Shown piece by piece: positions 34,999-42,665 of a stretch of DNA of 50,806 nt. Source of the stretch: Desulfobulbaceae bacterium (GTDB lineage Bacteria; Desulfobacterota; Desulfobulbia; Desulfobulbales; Desulfocapsaceae); the NCBI GenBank assembly GCA_024227155.1, contig JAAELB010000969.1, positions 1 to 50,806 of the forward strand, written 5' to 3'. The first letter of the stretch is position 1; the number at the start of each line of letters is the position of its first letter. The translations under genes were made by a program, and so were the position numbers. The notes beneath the pieces are model-generated. The model saw only the letters and a program-made list of their open reading frames with translations, made no database searches and had not been told where the DNA came from.

Positions 34999-37275
34999 AT
35001 GAGAAACGAAATCGAATTACTTGCGCCTGGTGGAGACCTTGACTCCATAAAGGCTGCAATTGTGGCAGGTGCCGACGCTATATACTGTGGTTTGGGCCGA
35101 TTTAATGCCAGGACCCGGGCTGTGAACATTTCACTTGAGGATTTAAATGGAATACTAAAGCTGGCTCACAGCAATAGTTGTCAAATATTTTTAACACTCA
35201 ATATAATTATTGTGGAGAGTGAAATCCCAGCTTTTGTCAACCTGCTCAATAAGTTGGTAAATAGTAGTATCGATGGCATTATTCTTCAGGATTTAGGGAT
35301 GATCTATCTCGTATCAAAATATTTCCCTGATCTTAAAGTCCATGGCTCCACACAGCTTACCACACACAATGAGGGTCAGATACATTTCTTAAGTGAACTC
35401 AATGTTTCCAGGGCGAATCTCTGTCGGGAGTTAAGTATAGATGAAATTAAAAATCTCGCTCACGTTGGTCATCATAACAATGTCCTTACGGAAGTCTTTG
35501 TTCACGGTTCCAACTGTATTTCATTCTCAGGTCTTTGTTATATAAGCTCTGTTTTAAAAGGCAATTCTGGCAACCGTGGTAGGTGCAGCCAGCCTTGCAG
35601 GGATGAGTATTTACAGACTCCCCGGGGAAAGCATTATCCGCTAAACTTGAAAGATAATTCGGCTTTTCAAAATTTACAAGAAATAATGGAAGCAGGTGTT
35701 GATTCAATAAAAATAGAAGGAAGAATTAAAAAATTCCATTATGTCTATACAGTTGTAGATAGCTGGAAAAAACAAATTGAGAAATTCTATAAAAATAATG
35801 AGGTGAGTTTAGACGATAGTGCTCTGCATAAAGTATTTAATCGGGATTTCACCAATGCATTTCTTATGGGTGATATCAATAAACAGATGTTTATTGATAA
35901 TCCAAGGGATAATTCAGCGATACATTTAACGCAAAATAGTAGTGGTTGCCTTGATAAGAACATTAATATCGCTAAAAAAACCTTATATGATGAAAAAACA
36001 ACAATTATCACAGATGTAGAAAAAAAAATTAATCAGCTGACTATAGCAAAAGATCCTGTTGTTATAAGGGTATTTGGGAAATTTGCCACTCTATTGGAAG
36101 TAGCTGTTCAGACCCCTGATAGTACTTTTGTTGTTGCTTCGAAAACTGAGCTGGTACATGGTGGCTCAAACACGTCAGGGAAGAAAAAGAAGAAAGTAAG
36201 CGATAGGCTGGATTATCAAAGTATATTTAGTCGCTTGAAAGCCATCAATGATACTGAATTTTATATCGATGATCTGGATGTAGATCAGTTGCAAGATGAT
36301 CTGTTTCTACCTTTCAAAGAGATCACGGCCATTAAACGAAGGATTCTTTTTATTTTGAACGGATCGAGAGAATTTGTCGATCCTATTGTAGTTCCCGTGT
36401 TAAAGCCATCTAGAGAAATAACCTCTAAGCCGACTCTTTCAGTACTGATATCCTCCGTTGCGGATCTATATCTTTGTGATCAGACCTCTGCTGATATCTA
36501 TTTTCAACTGCCAAATTGTTTTCCCAGGGATAGTTCTACACTTGAAAATCTATTTTCAGATAACAAAAGAGTTATTCCCTGGTTTCCGGCGGTATTAATC
36601 GGCGATGCCTTTAAAGATGCGGTTCGTTTTCTCGAGAGGGTTCGTCCCAAAACAATAGTAACAAATAATAGCGGGATAGCTTTTGAAGCGTACAAACTAG
36701 GTGTTAGCTGGGTAGCAGGACCCTTCCTCAATATCGTTAATTCTTTCAGTTTACAGTGTTTGAAAGAAAGGTTTGGCTGTTCCGGAGCATATATTTCAAA
36801 TGAAATAAATAGACTGCAGATAAAATCACTGAAGAGGCCAGAAGGTTTTAAGCTCTATTATAGCATATACCACCCACTATTATTAATGAGCAGCAGGCAG
36901 TGCCTGCTCCATCAAGTGGATGGATGCGACAAAGACAGTGTGAGCAAAGGATGTATTGAGACCTGTCATAGGTCAACATCAATTACGAATTTACAGGAGA
37001 AGGTCCTGTATATTGAAAAATCAAAAGGTGATTATCATTCATTATATAATAATGAAAATTTTCTAAACCTTGATATTATCAAAGATTTTCCCGGTAAGTT
37101 CTCTGGCTTTTTGGTCGATCTGAGAAAAATAACAACAGAAACCCATGTCGGGACTGGCGATCTAAATCTTATCACACTGTTTCAAAATATACTGGATGGA
37201 GATCCAGAGGCTGAGGGAGAGCTCTTACGTTTAATCCAGCCAACAACAAAGAAACAATACCTCAAAGGATTATGA
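34999..37275 (+). CDS. Peptidase U32-family protein, RlhA-like
   Basis: A 758-aa cytoplasmic protein. It opens with ELLAPGGDLDSIKAAIVAGA, the U32 signature start, and has YCGLGRFNAR, VHGSTQLTTHN and the cysteine motif GNRGRCSQPCRDEY near residue 200. A further C-terminal domain contains cysteines (SSRQCLLHQVDGCDKD, then SKGCIETCHRS) that fit a possible iron-sulfur or zinc site. This layout matches RlhA, which makes 5-hydroxycytidine at position 2501 of 23S rRNA in E. coli, and related tRNA hydroxylases (TrhP). The extra length over E. coli RlhA (about 650 aa) leaves the exact RNA target open. Single gene. Confidence 0.8.
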   Translation: MRNEIELLAPGGDLDSIKAAIVAGADAIYCGLGRFNARTRAVNISLEDLNGILKLAHSNSCQIFLTLNIIIVESEIPAFVNLLNKLVNSSIDGIILQDLGMIYLVSKYFPDLKVHGSTQLTTHNEGQIHFLSELNVSRANLCRELSIDEIKNLAHVGHHNNVLTEVFVHGSNCISFSGLCYISSVLKGNSGNRGRCSQPCRDEYLQTPRGKHYPLNLKDNSAFQNLQEIMEAGVDSIKIEGRIKKFHYVYTVVDSWKKQIEKFYKNNEVSLDDSALHKVFNRDFTNAFLMGDINKQMFIDNPRDNSAIHLTQNSSGCLDKNINIAKKTLYDEKTTIITDVEKKINQLTIAKDPVVIRVFGKFATLLEVAVQTPDSTFVVASKTELVHGGSNTSGKKKKKVSDRLDYQSIFSRLKAINDTEFYIDDLDVDQLQDDLFLPFKEITAIKRRILFILNGSREFVDPIVVPVLKPSREITSKPTLSVLISSVADLYLCDQTSADIYFQLPNCFPRDSSTLENLFSDNKRVIPWFPAVLIGDAFKDAVRFLERVRPKTIVTNNSGIAFEAYKLGVSWVAGPFLNIVNSFSLQCLKERFGCSGAYISNEINRLQIKSLKRPEGFKLYYSIYHPLLLMSSRQCLLHQVDGCDKDSVSKGCIETCHRSTSITNLQEKVLYIEKSKGDYHSLYNNENFLNLDIIKDFPGKFSGFLVDLRKITTETHVGTGDLNLITLFQNILDGDPEAEGELLRLIQPTTKKQYLKGL

Positions 37276-37347
37276 AAATCCTGTGTTTCATAATTATGGT
37301 TCGTTACAGAATTATATATAATGCTTATTCCCTTAGAGATGAATTTC

Positions 37348-37524
37348 GTAACTACTCCAAAAGTGGTGCTAACATCCACAAAATCACTTTTTGGATCGAA
37401 GTTTACGCTATCTCCCGATAAAAGAACTCGGGAATGACAACAGGGGATAGATTGTACATGTCATCCCCGAACGTTTTTATCGGGGATCCAGCAGTTATTT
37501 TACCACCACTTTTGGAGTAGTTAC
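37348..37524. mobile_element. MITE-like element bounded by 21-bp perfect inverted repeats
   Basis: The ends are perfect 21-bp inverted repeats at 37348-37368 (beginning GTAACTACTCCAAAAG) and 37504-37524. Inside are two GTCAT/CCCGA palindromes. The right end lies exactly where a RAYT coding sequence breaks off, so the element appears to have inserted into it or caused a deletion there. The left-end context TTTCGTAACTACTC is repeated at 10611-10624 beside another palindromic element. No internal gene is present. Confidence 0.65.
37413..37487. repeat. Pair of GTCAT-type palindromes
   Basis: Two small hairpins, TCCCGA/TCGGGA (37413-37433) and ATCCCCGA/TCGGGGAT (37463-37487), in opposite orientation and separated by CAGGGGATAG. 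Both belong to the GTCATnCCCGA...ATCCAG class and match the copy near 26311-26369 (shared CGGGAATGACA). Confidence 0.6.
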
Positions 37525-37639
37525 TGCAGAAAGACCTTACGGTCTTCGTCTGTATCGTAAATTGGGGCCTGCCGATTTCCTCGGGACGTAAGAGATGGTA
37601 CACAGCACCTGGGAATTGTAGTCGTAGTGGTCTTGCCAT
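37525..37639 (-). pseudogene. REP-associated tyrosine transposase (RAYT) N-terminal fragment
   Basis: From the ATG at 37639 the translation MARPLRLQFPGAVYHL is the typical start of Y1_Tnp/RAYT proteins. After a frameshift the next frame reads SRGNRQAPIYDTDEDRKVFL, matching the usual SRGNxRxxIFxDDxDRxxFL segment. The sequence then runs directly into the inverted-repeat element. Only about 38 residues remain and the catalytic part is missing. Confidence 0.75.
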
Positions 37640-37789
37640 AGTTGGCTCATCATACTACCTACTTATTGTTTTTCAAGACCCCTACCTCCTCAGAGAACAA
37701 CGCAATAGCCATTGTAGGTAACATGGTAAATATCATATCAGTGTTGGAACTCTATTCAATGTTGAACAAAAACAGAAACTTTCAGCACA

Positions 37790-39388
37790 TCACTTGCAAT
37801 CCAACACTTTCCGAATCAGCACTGCAATATCCCTTGTTGTAAAGGGTTTTAGTAAAAAACCTTTTATACCCAGTGCTTGAGCTTTTTTCTCTGACATAAT
37901 AGTGGAATAGCCGGTACAGAGGACAATCGGCATATCTGGACGAATCTGCAGTATTCTTTTTGCGAGATCAGCACCTGTCATACCAGGCATAGTTTGATCT
38001 GTGATAATAAGGTCAAACTGATGAGGTAGATCCTGAAATGTTATTAGTGCCTCAAGGCTGTTTTTTCTTATAGTAACGTGGTAACCAAGCCTTTCCAGCA
38101 TATTTTTAGTCATTTCGGTAAGTATTTCTTCATCATCAACAAAAAGGATTCTTTCATTGCCTAATGGGATTTGATCAACAACTTCGATTTTATGTAGAAT
38201 TCCTTTGTCAACTACAGGTAGATAAACATGGAAAGCAGAACCTTCACCAGGTTTACTGTAGAGTGAGATAAAGCCTCCATAGCTTTTTACAATTCCATGG
38301 ACAATTGCAAGTCCCATCCCGGTACCCTTGCCTGTTTCTTTGGTTGTAAAATAGGGATCAAAAATTTTGTCTTTTATGTCTTGTGCTATCCCTGGTCCTG
38401 AGTCACAAATTGATAACTGAATAAAAGTGCCAGCTTCGATATCGGACGTTCGGGCAAGGTCTTCAGCGCTCAGGTCGATTTCTTTTAATGCAATATCGAG
38501 TGTGCCACCAGTCTCTTCCAGGGCATGGAAGGCATTAGTGACTAAATTTATGATTATTTGATGAATTTGGGTGGGGTCGGCAAGGATCAACCCAACTTTG
38601 GAATCAATGTTTAGGGTGATTTCAATAGTTGTTGGCAATGATGGGCGAAGCATTTCAATAGCTTCTTTCAAAACGGCTACAGGCTGCAGGGAGATACGCC
38701 CTGATTCGTCCTGACGACTGAAAAAGAGTATCTTCCTGACTAGATCTTTTGCTCTGTGGCCAGCCTCCAAGACTTTATCTAAATTCATTGCAACGGTTGA
38801 GCCGGATTGAGTGTCATCTCTTGCCATTTCAGTGAAACCTAGAATTGCTGCCAAAATATTATTGAAGTCATGGGCTATACCGCCGGCTAATGTGCCAATG
38901 GCTTCCATCTTGTGCGCCTGGCGCAGCCTAGATTCCAGATGCATCATCTCGGATAAATCATGAATGACAGTTAGAAAACAGTTTTGACCGTCAAAGTTGA
39001 TCATATGACTAAAAAGTGCCGCAGAAAAGGTGGAGCCATCCAACTTTCTGAGTTCGGTACGAAAATTGTATACCTCTCCCTGGCTGGAGAGGAATTTTTG
39101 AAAGAGTGCCCTGTCTTTAGGGATATGAAACAATGATGAAGAGTCAATTGTAATTGAGTTTTCACTAGAATCTCCAAATATTTGATGTGCACTAAAATTA
39201 GAAAAAACTATATTTCCATCTGGACTTGAGATAATCAAAGGAACGGGAATTGTTTCAGAGACGACTTCAAACTGTTTTCGAATCAACGCCTCAGTCTTTC
39301 CGGAATGAATTGTAACTATCTCCAGAGCTGCTTCAAGTTTTCGTATCTTCTTGTGTAGTCTTTTTAGCTCCTGATCTTTGTTAGTCAT
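37790..39388 (-). CDS. Cytoplasmic PAS hybrid histidine kinase (last gene of luxP operon)
   Basis: A 532-aa soluble kinase. It has a short coiled coil (about 1-35), a PAS domain (about 40-150), HisKA with phospho-acceptor His in GGIAHDFNN (about 178), HATPase (about 265-395; VTNAFHAL, DSGPGIAQDI, GKGTGMGLAIVHG) and a C-terminal REC domain (ILFVDDEE, DLIITDQTMPGMTG, LLKPF). No membrane segment is present. It lies 38 bp after the STAS-like gene, so it is likely co-transcribed with the AI-2-type sensor genes. Its REC domain has no output and may be phosphorylated by or pass phosphate to another protein. A closely related kinase fragment lies at 46091-46444. Confidence 0.9.
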   Translation of the reverse strand: MTNKDQELKRLHKKIRKLEAALEIVTIHSGKTEALIRKQFEVVSETIPVPLIISSPDGNIVFSNFSAHQIFGDSSENSITIDSSSLFHIPKDRALFQKFLSSQGEVYNFRTELRKLDGSTFSAALFSHMINFDGQNCFLTVIHDLSEMMHLESRLRQAHKMEAIGTLAGGIAHDFNNILAAILGFTEMARDDTQSGSTVAMNLDKVLEAGHRAKDLVRKILFFSRQDESGRISLQPVAVLKEAIEMLRPSLPTTIEITLNIDSKVGLILADPTQIHQIIINLVTNAFHALEETGGTLDIALKEIDLSAEDLARTSDIEAGTFIQLSICDSGPGIAQDIKDKIFDPYFTTKETGKGTGMGLAIVHGIVKSYGGFISLYSKPGEGSAFHVYLPVVDKGILHKIEVVDQIPLGNERILFVDDEEILTEMTKNMLERLGYHVTIRKNSLEALITFQDLPHQFDLIITDQTMPGMTGADLAKRILQIRPDMPIVLCTGYSTIMSEKKAQALGIKGFLLKPFTTRDIAVLIRKVLDCK

Positions 39389-39426
39389 CAGCTTTAGTTG
39401 TTATCATCATTGGAGAATAATCTGGT

Positions 39427-39798
39427 TTAGGAAGGGGGTTCAAATACAATTTCTAAATCATCCATCAGGTCTTCAAATGTTGGTATAGTTTCAACCTGCC
39501 AGGTTAGTGAATCGTTACATTGGATCTTCATGTGTAGTCCCTCCACCTCATCAGCATCCATCACCAGAGAGACGCAAAGCGTTTTAATTCCAGAACTGTT
39601 GAGAAATGTTAATTCTCTTATATCAAGAATGAGTTCTAGAGTTTTTGTTACAATTACTTCATTGAGTACCTTTTCAAAAAAGTCTTCTATTTTTTCATAA
39701 TCTTCGGTCATCGCAGCAAGTTTACCAGACATGGAGATAACCCCTCTGCCATCAAAATTAATTGAATAATTTTTGTCTTCGATATTCATATCAGGCAC
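39427..39798 (-). CDS. STAS-like partner-switch protein (slr1659-type)
   Basis: A 123-aa protein (120 aa from the internal ATG at 39789). The core LILDIRELTFLNSSGIKTL matches the STAS-type motif around the phosphorylatable serine of SpoIIAA/RsbV (DSSG), here NSSG with Ser68/Ser69. It resembles the cyanobacterial slr1659 superfamily that pairs with slr1658 proteins. Two starts are possible: GTG at 39798, overlapping the upstream gene by 8 bp, or ATG one base after that gene's stop. Expected role: substrate of the kinase-like neighbour and of the PP2C phosphatase in the same operon, with its phosphorylation state deciding which target it binds. The downstream target is not visible. Confidence 0.75.
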   Translation of the reverse strand: MPDMNIEDKNYSINFDGRGVISMSGKLAAMTEDYEKIEDFFEKVLNEVIVTKTLELILDIRELTFLNSSGIKTLCVSLVMDADEVEGLHMKIQCNDSLTWQVETIPTFEDLMDDLEIVFEPPS

Positions 39799-40378
39799 CG
39801 TGGTTTAACAATGAAATTACTGCCAGGGTTGTTATAGTAGCGTTATTAGGTTCCACTTCAATGTGCCAGGCAAGTTTGACATTCTGCATCACAATTCGAA
39901 TGAATCCGAGTTGTGACTTGCTATGGCCCTGTTTTTTCGCTGCTTTCGCTTCATGTAGTTTCTTTTTGAACAGCTTTCTAATATCGTCAGTATCAAGAAC
40001 CGCATGAGCGCAATTTTGCAATTCGGTGAGATGTGACGGATTGCAGTTATTTTTCACATAGACCAGGAGTTGATTGGTATTAAGGGCTAAATCAATTGTA
40101 ATTACATAGTCGTAATCCTGGTAGCCATATTTGGCAGAGTTTTCAATTAGTTCCACACAGATAGAATGCAAAACGGTTTTGATTTTCTCTTCTTTTTCCG
40201 GTTCGAGAAACAGTGACCAGATATCTCCCATGAATTCGGCAGAGCAGTCCTTTGATTCCCAAAGTTTTCTTTGATCGATGGCTTTGGCTTTAAGTCTTAA
40301 GGTACTCGAGAGATCAAACAGAGAAGAATCTCTGGGTTCAATATAGTCTCCGATTACAATGATTCTATTCTCAGCCAT
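39791..40378 (-). CDS. DUF6272/slr1658-type GHKL kinase-like protein
   Basis: A 195-aa soluble protein. The central segment ICVELIENSAKYGYQDYDY has the E-x3-N pattern of a HATPase N-box, and SKSQLGFIRIVMQ may be the degenerate G2 region. The arrangement resembles cyanobacterial slr1658 and the SiaB-type (DUF6272) kinases that phosphorylate a STAS-like or SiaC-like partner. Classic G1/G3 boxes are not obvious, as in other members of this divergent group. It overlaps both neighbours by 8 bp, so translation is tightly coupled to the PP2C sensor and the STAS-like protein, a typical partner-switch trio. Confidence 0.7.
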   Translation of the reverse strand: MAENRIIVIGDYIEPRDSSLFDLSSTLRLKAKAIDQRKLWESKDCSAEFMGDIWSLFLEPEKEEKIKTVLHSICVELIENSAKYGYQDYDYVITIDLALNTNQLLVYVKNNCNPSHLTELQNCAHAVLDTDDIRKLFKKKLHEAKAAKKQGHSKSQLGFIRIVMQNVKLAWHIEVEPNNATITTLAVISLLNHGA

Positions 40379-42608
40379 GTAATTCTCCCTTTTTCTTTAC
40401 AATTAGTAAAGTCAAATCATCATCTCTTTTGTTATAGCACCATTTCATCACATCGTCCATGATGCGATCCTTCATGACTTCTGTTTTCAAATGAGCATGT
40501 TTTATGACAAGTGCTATTAATCCTTCAGTGTCAAGAAGTTCACCTTCTCTGTTTGCTGCTTCAGTCAGACCATCGGTGTATAAAACCATGATATCTTCAG
40601 TTTCCATTTCAAAATAGGAATTAATGGTAGGCTTGGAAATATCTTCTTTTAGATTGAGATAGACTCCTTTGGTGGAAACCAGTTCACATTGATTTGTCCT
40701 CCGGCGGTAAATAATAATTCTCAGATGTGCACCGGCATGTTCGAATTCCCCATTACCACAATATTTCAAAGCGTTGAAGGTCATGAAGTAGTTTTCGTTC
40801 AATCGCTTTTTAACATTACGGAAAAGAATAGTGTTAACCATTATGACGGCATCTCTGGCTTCACAATTTTTGCTCAAAGTCACAGCAGTGTAGATGGTCT
40901 GTGCCATCATCATGATTAAGCCGGGTTTGACACCATGGCCTGAGACGTCTCCAATAGAGATCCAGAGGTTTCCTGACTTGTCAAAGGTAATGTCATAATA
41001 ATCTCCTCCGACCTGATCCGCAGTCATCATAGATGCAGCAATTTCAAAATCTGGATGGATATTTTTAATCGATATAGGCAGTAGGCCAGTCTGAATACTC
41101 CTGGCAAGTTCCATCTCCTGTGCCAGCAGTCGGGCCTCATTGGCAATCGTTTCGGCATGGTTTCGTTCAGTCATATCTCGCATGATGGTAGACAGATATT
41201 CAAATTCTCCATCCGGTGATGTGTGAGACATTATTACCTGAGAAACCGGAATTTCATGACCGTTGGACCCCATAATTGCGGTTTCACCTTCCCACAGGCC
41301 GTTGTCTATAGCCTGAGGTATCCCTTCTGCATCAAGCAATTGCAAAGCCCAATCGGGATGAATATTTGCGATCTTTAATGAGGAACTATCCTTATCATCT
41401 TTAAGTCCAATCATTGCCCTGCCGGCACTATTCAAATAAATGATTTGAGCATCAGGTGTTGCCATGGAAACCAAATCGCTGGTGGTCTCAAGGATAGTTG
41501 TAAGTCGTGCCCTTTCAGATTCGGCGAGCCTCCGTTCTTCAATTTCAATCTGTATTTTAATCACCATCTGTTCTATCATCTCGCCCAGTTGGTTGAACTC
41601 AACAATGCCACCGGATGAATATCTCGCCTGTAAGGATCCGGTAGAAACATCAGTTGAGTACTGTATCAATTTACTTAGAGACGGGAAGGTCAGTTTTCTA
41701 ATTATCAGAATAGTAAAAAGTATATAAATGAGTGAGAAAACCATTAATATGCTTCCCTTTTTCAGATAGGAATGCTGCAAGTCAGTGAGAGCTTGATCCG
41801 TGATGGCAGTAACAATCCCCAGTGAAGTCGGTTCTCCTGAAAGAGACATGTTTTTAAATCTTGCCAGCATACCATCACTGGAATGTACTAGAGATTTTTT
41901 ATGATCATGTATTGATCGTTGGATAGTTTGAGTTGCCTGGGATTCTAGTAAATCAGTTGAGCCGATCAGGTCATTGTTCTCAAAGAAAACAACCAGCGTT
42001 GATTTGGTTTTTCTTTTTATGGACTCCAGAATATAAAGATTGTCGTTTAACACAATACCGCCAAATAGCATACCGAGAACTCTGCCTGTTTTTTTTTGGA
42101 GAATCGGGACAGCCCTGAGCATCATGGTTAGGTCAACAGATTCATTTTTTATACGTAAAATATGCCCAGCAGTGAGAAGAGATGTCTTTTTCTTGAAGAT
42201 TTCAGGAAGTATAGATTCAGTATCAAAAAATGGGGAACTGACATCCACAAAAATTTTACCTTTCTGCAACCCGACAAATAAAATGTCCAATTGTCCATCA
42301 GGGTTTGAGTCAAGAATGCTTAGTAACTCATCCTCAGTTCCCTTTTTATTTTTTTGTGAAACCTTTGTTAAAAATTTTTCGTTCAGTTGTATATCTTGAA
42401 GGGAATTTATAACAAATTCTAGCTGCTGCTCCATGATTGTTTCAGCAAATGTATGTTTCTGATCGAAAGAGCTTTCCAGTTCCAGGTTTATCGCCTGGAT
42501 TGATGTCTGGTACGTCCAACCCAGTATGACAATGGAAAATCCGACGATTGACACAAGCAGGTAGAGAGGGAGAAGTAAAGTGATTCTTTTGGGTTTCTGT
42601 CCAGACAT
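40371..42608 (-). CDS. LuxQ-like periplasmic sensor fused to HAMP-PAS-PP2C (SpoIIE) phosphatase
   Basis: A 745-aa inner-membrane protein. TM1 is about 10-31, the periplasmic domain 32-284, TM2 285-304, HAMP 305-360, PAS 362-475 and PP2C/SpoIIE 505-738. The periplasmic segment RAVPILQKKTGRVLGMLF followed by LNDNLYILESIK parallels the LuxQ segment RRVPILDPSTGEVLGFSF followed by LDNNFALMEKLK (remembered V. harveyi sequence), and the HAMP part is also LuxQ-like. In LuxQ this domain contacts LuxP. The catalytic domain has metal-site motifs GGDYYD (Asp536), GDVSGHG (Asp554), YTDG (Asp679) and DDLTLL. A LuxP-like gene lies 57 bp upstream. So the LuxQ kinase half is replaced by a Ser/Thr phosphatase, presumably acting on the STAS-like protein. 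The ribosome binding site is GAGGG. Confidence 0.85.
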   Translation of the reverse strand: MSGQKPKRITLLLPLYLLVSIVGFSIVILGWTYQTSIQAINLELESSFDQKHTFAETIMEQQLEFVINSLQDIQLNEKFLTKVSQKNKKGTEDELLSILDSNPDGQLDILFVGLQKGKIFVDVSSPFFDTESILPEIFKKKTSLLTAGHILRIKNESVDLTMMLRAVPILQKKTGRVLGMLFGGIVLNDNLYILESIKRKTKSTLVVFFENNDLIGSTDLLESQATQTIQRSIHDHKKSLVHSSDGMLARFKNMSLSGEPTSLGIVTAITDQALTDLQHSYLKKGSILMVFSLIYILFTILIIRKLTFPSLSKLIQYSTDVSTGSLQARYSSGGIVEFNQLGEMIEQMVIKIQIEIEERRLAESERARLTTILETTSDLVSMATPDAQIIYLNSAGRAMIGLKDDKDSSSLKIANIHPDWALQLLDAEGIPQAIDNGLWEGETAIMGSNGHEIPVSQVIMSHTSPDGEFEYLSTIMRDMTERNHAETIANEARLLAQEMELARSIQTGLLPISIKNIHPDFEIAASMMTADQVGGDYYDITFDKSGNLWISIGDVSGHGVKPGLIMMMAQTIYTAVTLSKNCEARDAVIMVNTILFRNVKKRLNENYFMTFNALKYCGNGEFEHAGAHLRIIIYRRRTNQCELVSTKGVYLNLKEDISKPTINSYFEMETEDIMVLYTDGLTEAANREGELLDTEGLIALVIKHAHLKTEVMKDRIMDDVMKWCYNKRDDDLTLLIVKKKGELHG

Positions 42609-42665
42609 ACAGCCCTCAAAAAAAATTAAAATTCTGCTACGTTTGATAGCTTGTAGAAAGGCAAG

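Larger units (their letters stand above)
37276..37789. other. Intergenic region with MITE-like element and RAYT remnant
   Basis: The gap after the U32 gene contains an inverted-repeat element (37348-37524), two GTCAT-type palindromes inside it, and a broken RAYT transposase start (37525-37639). The last 150 bp before the hybrid-kinase stop hold nothing recognisable, including no clear terminator for the luxP operon. Confidence 0.6.
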
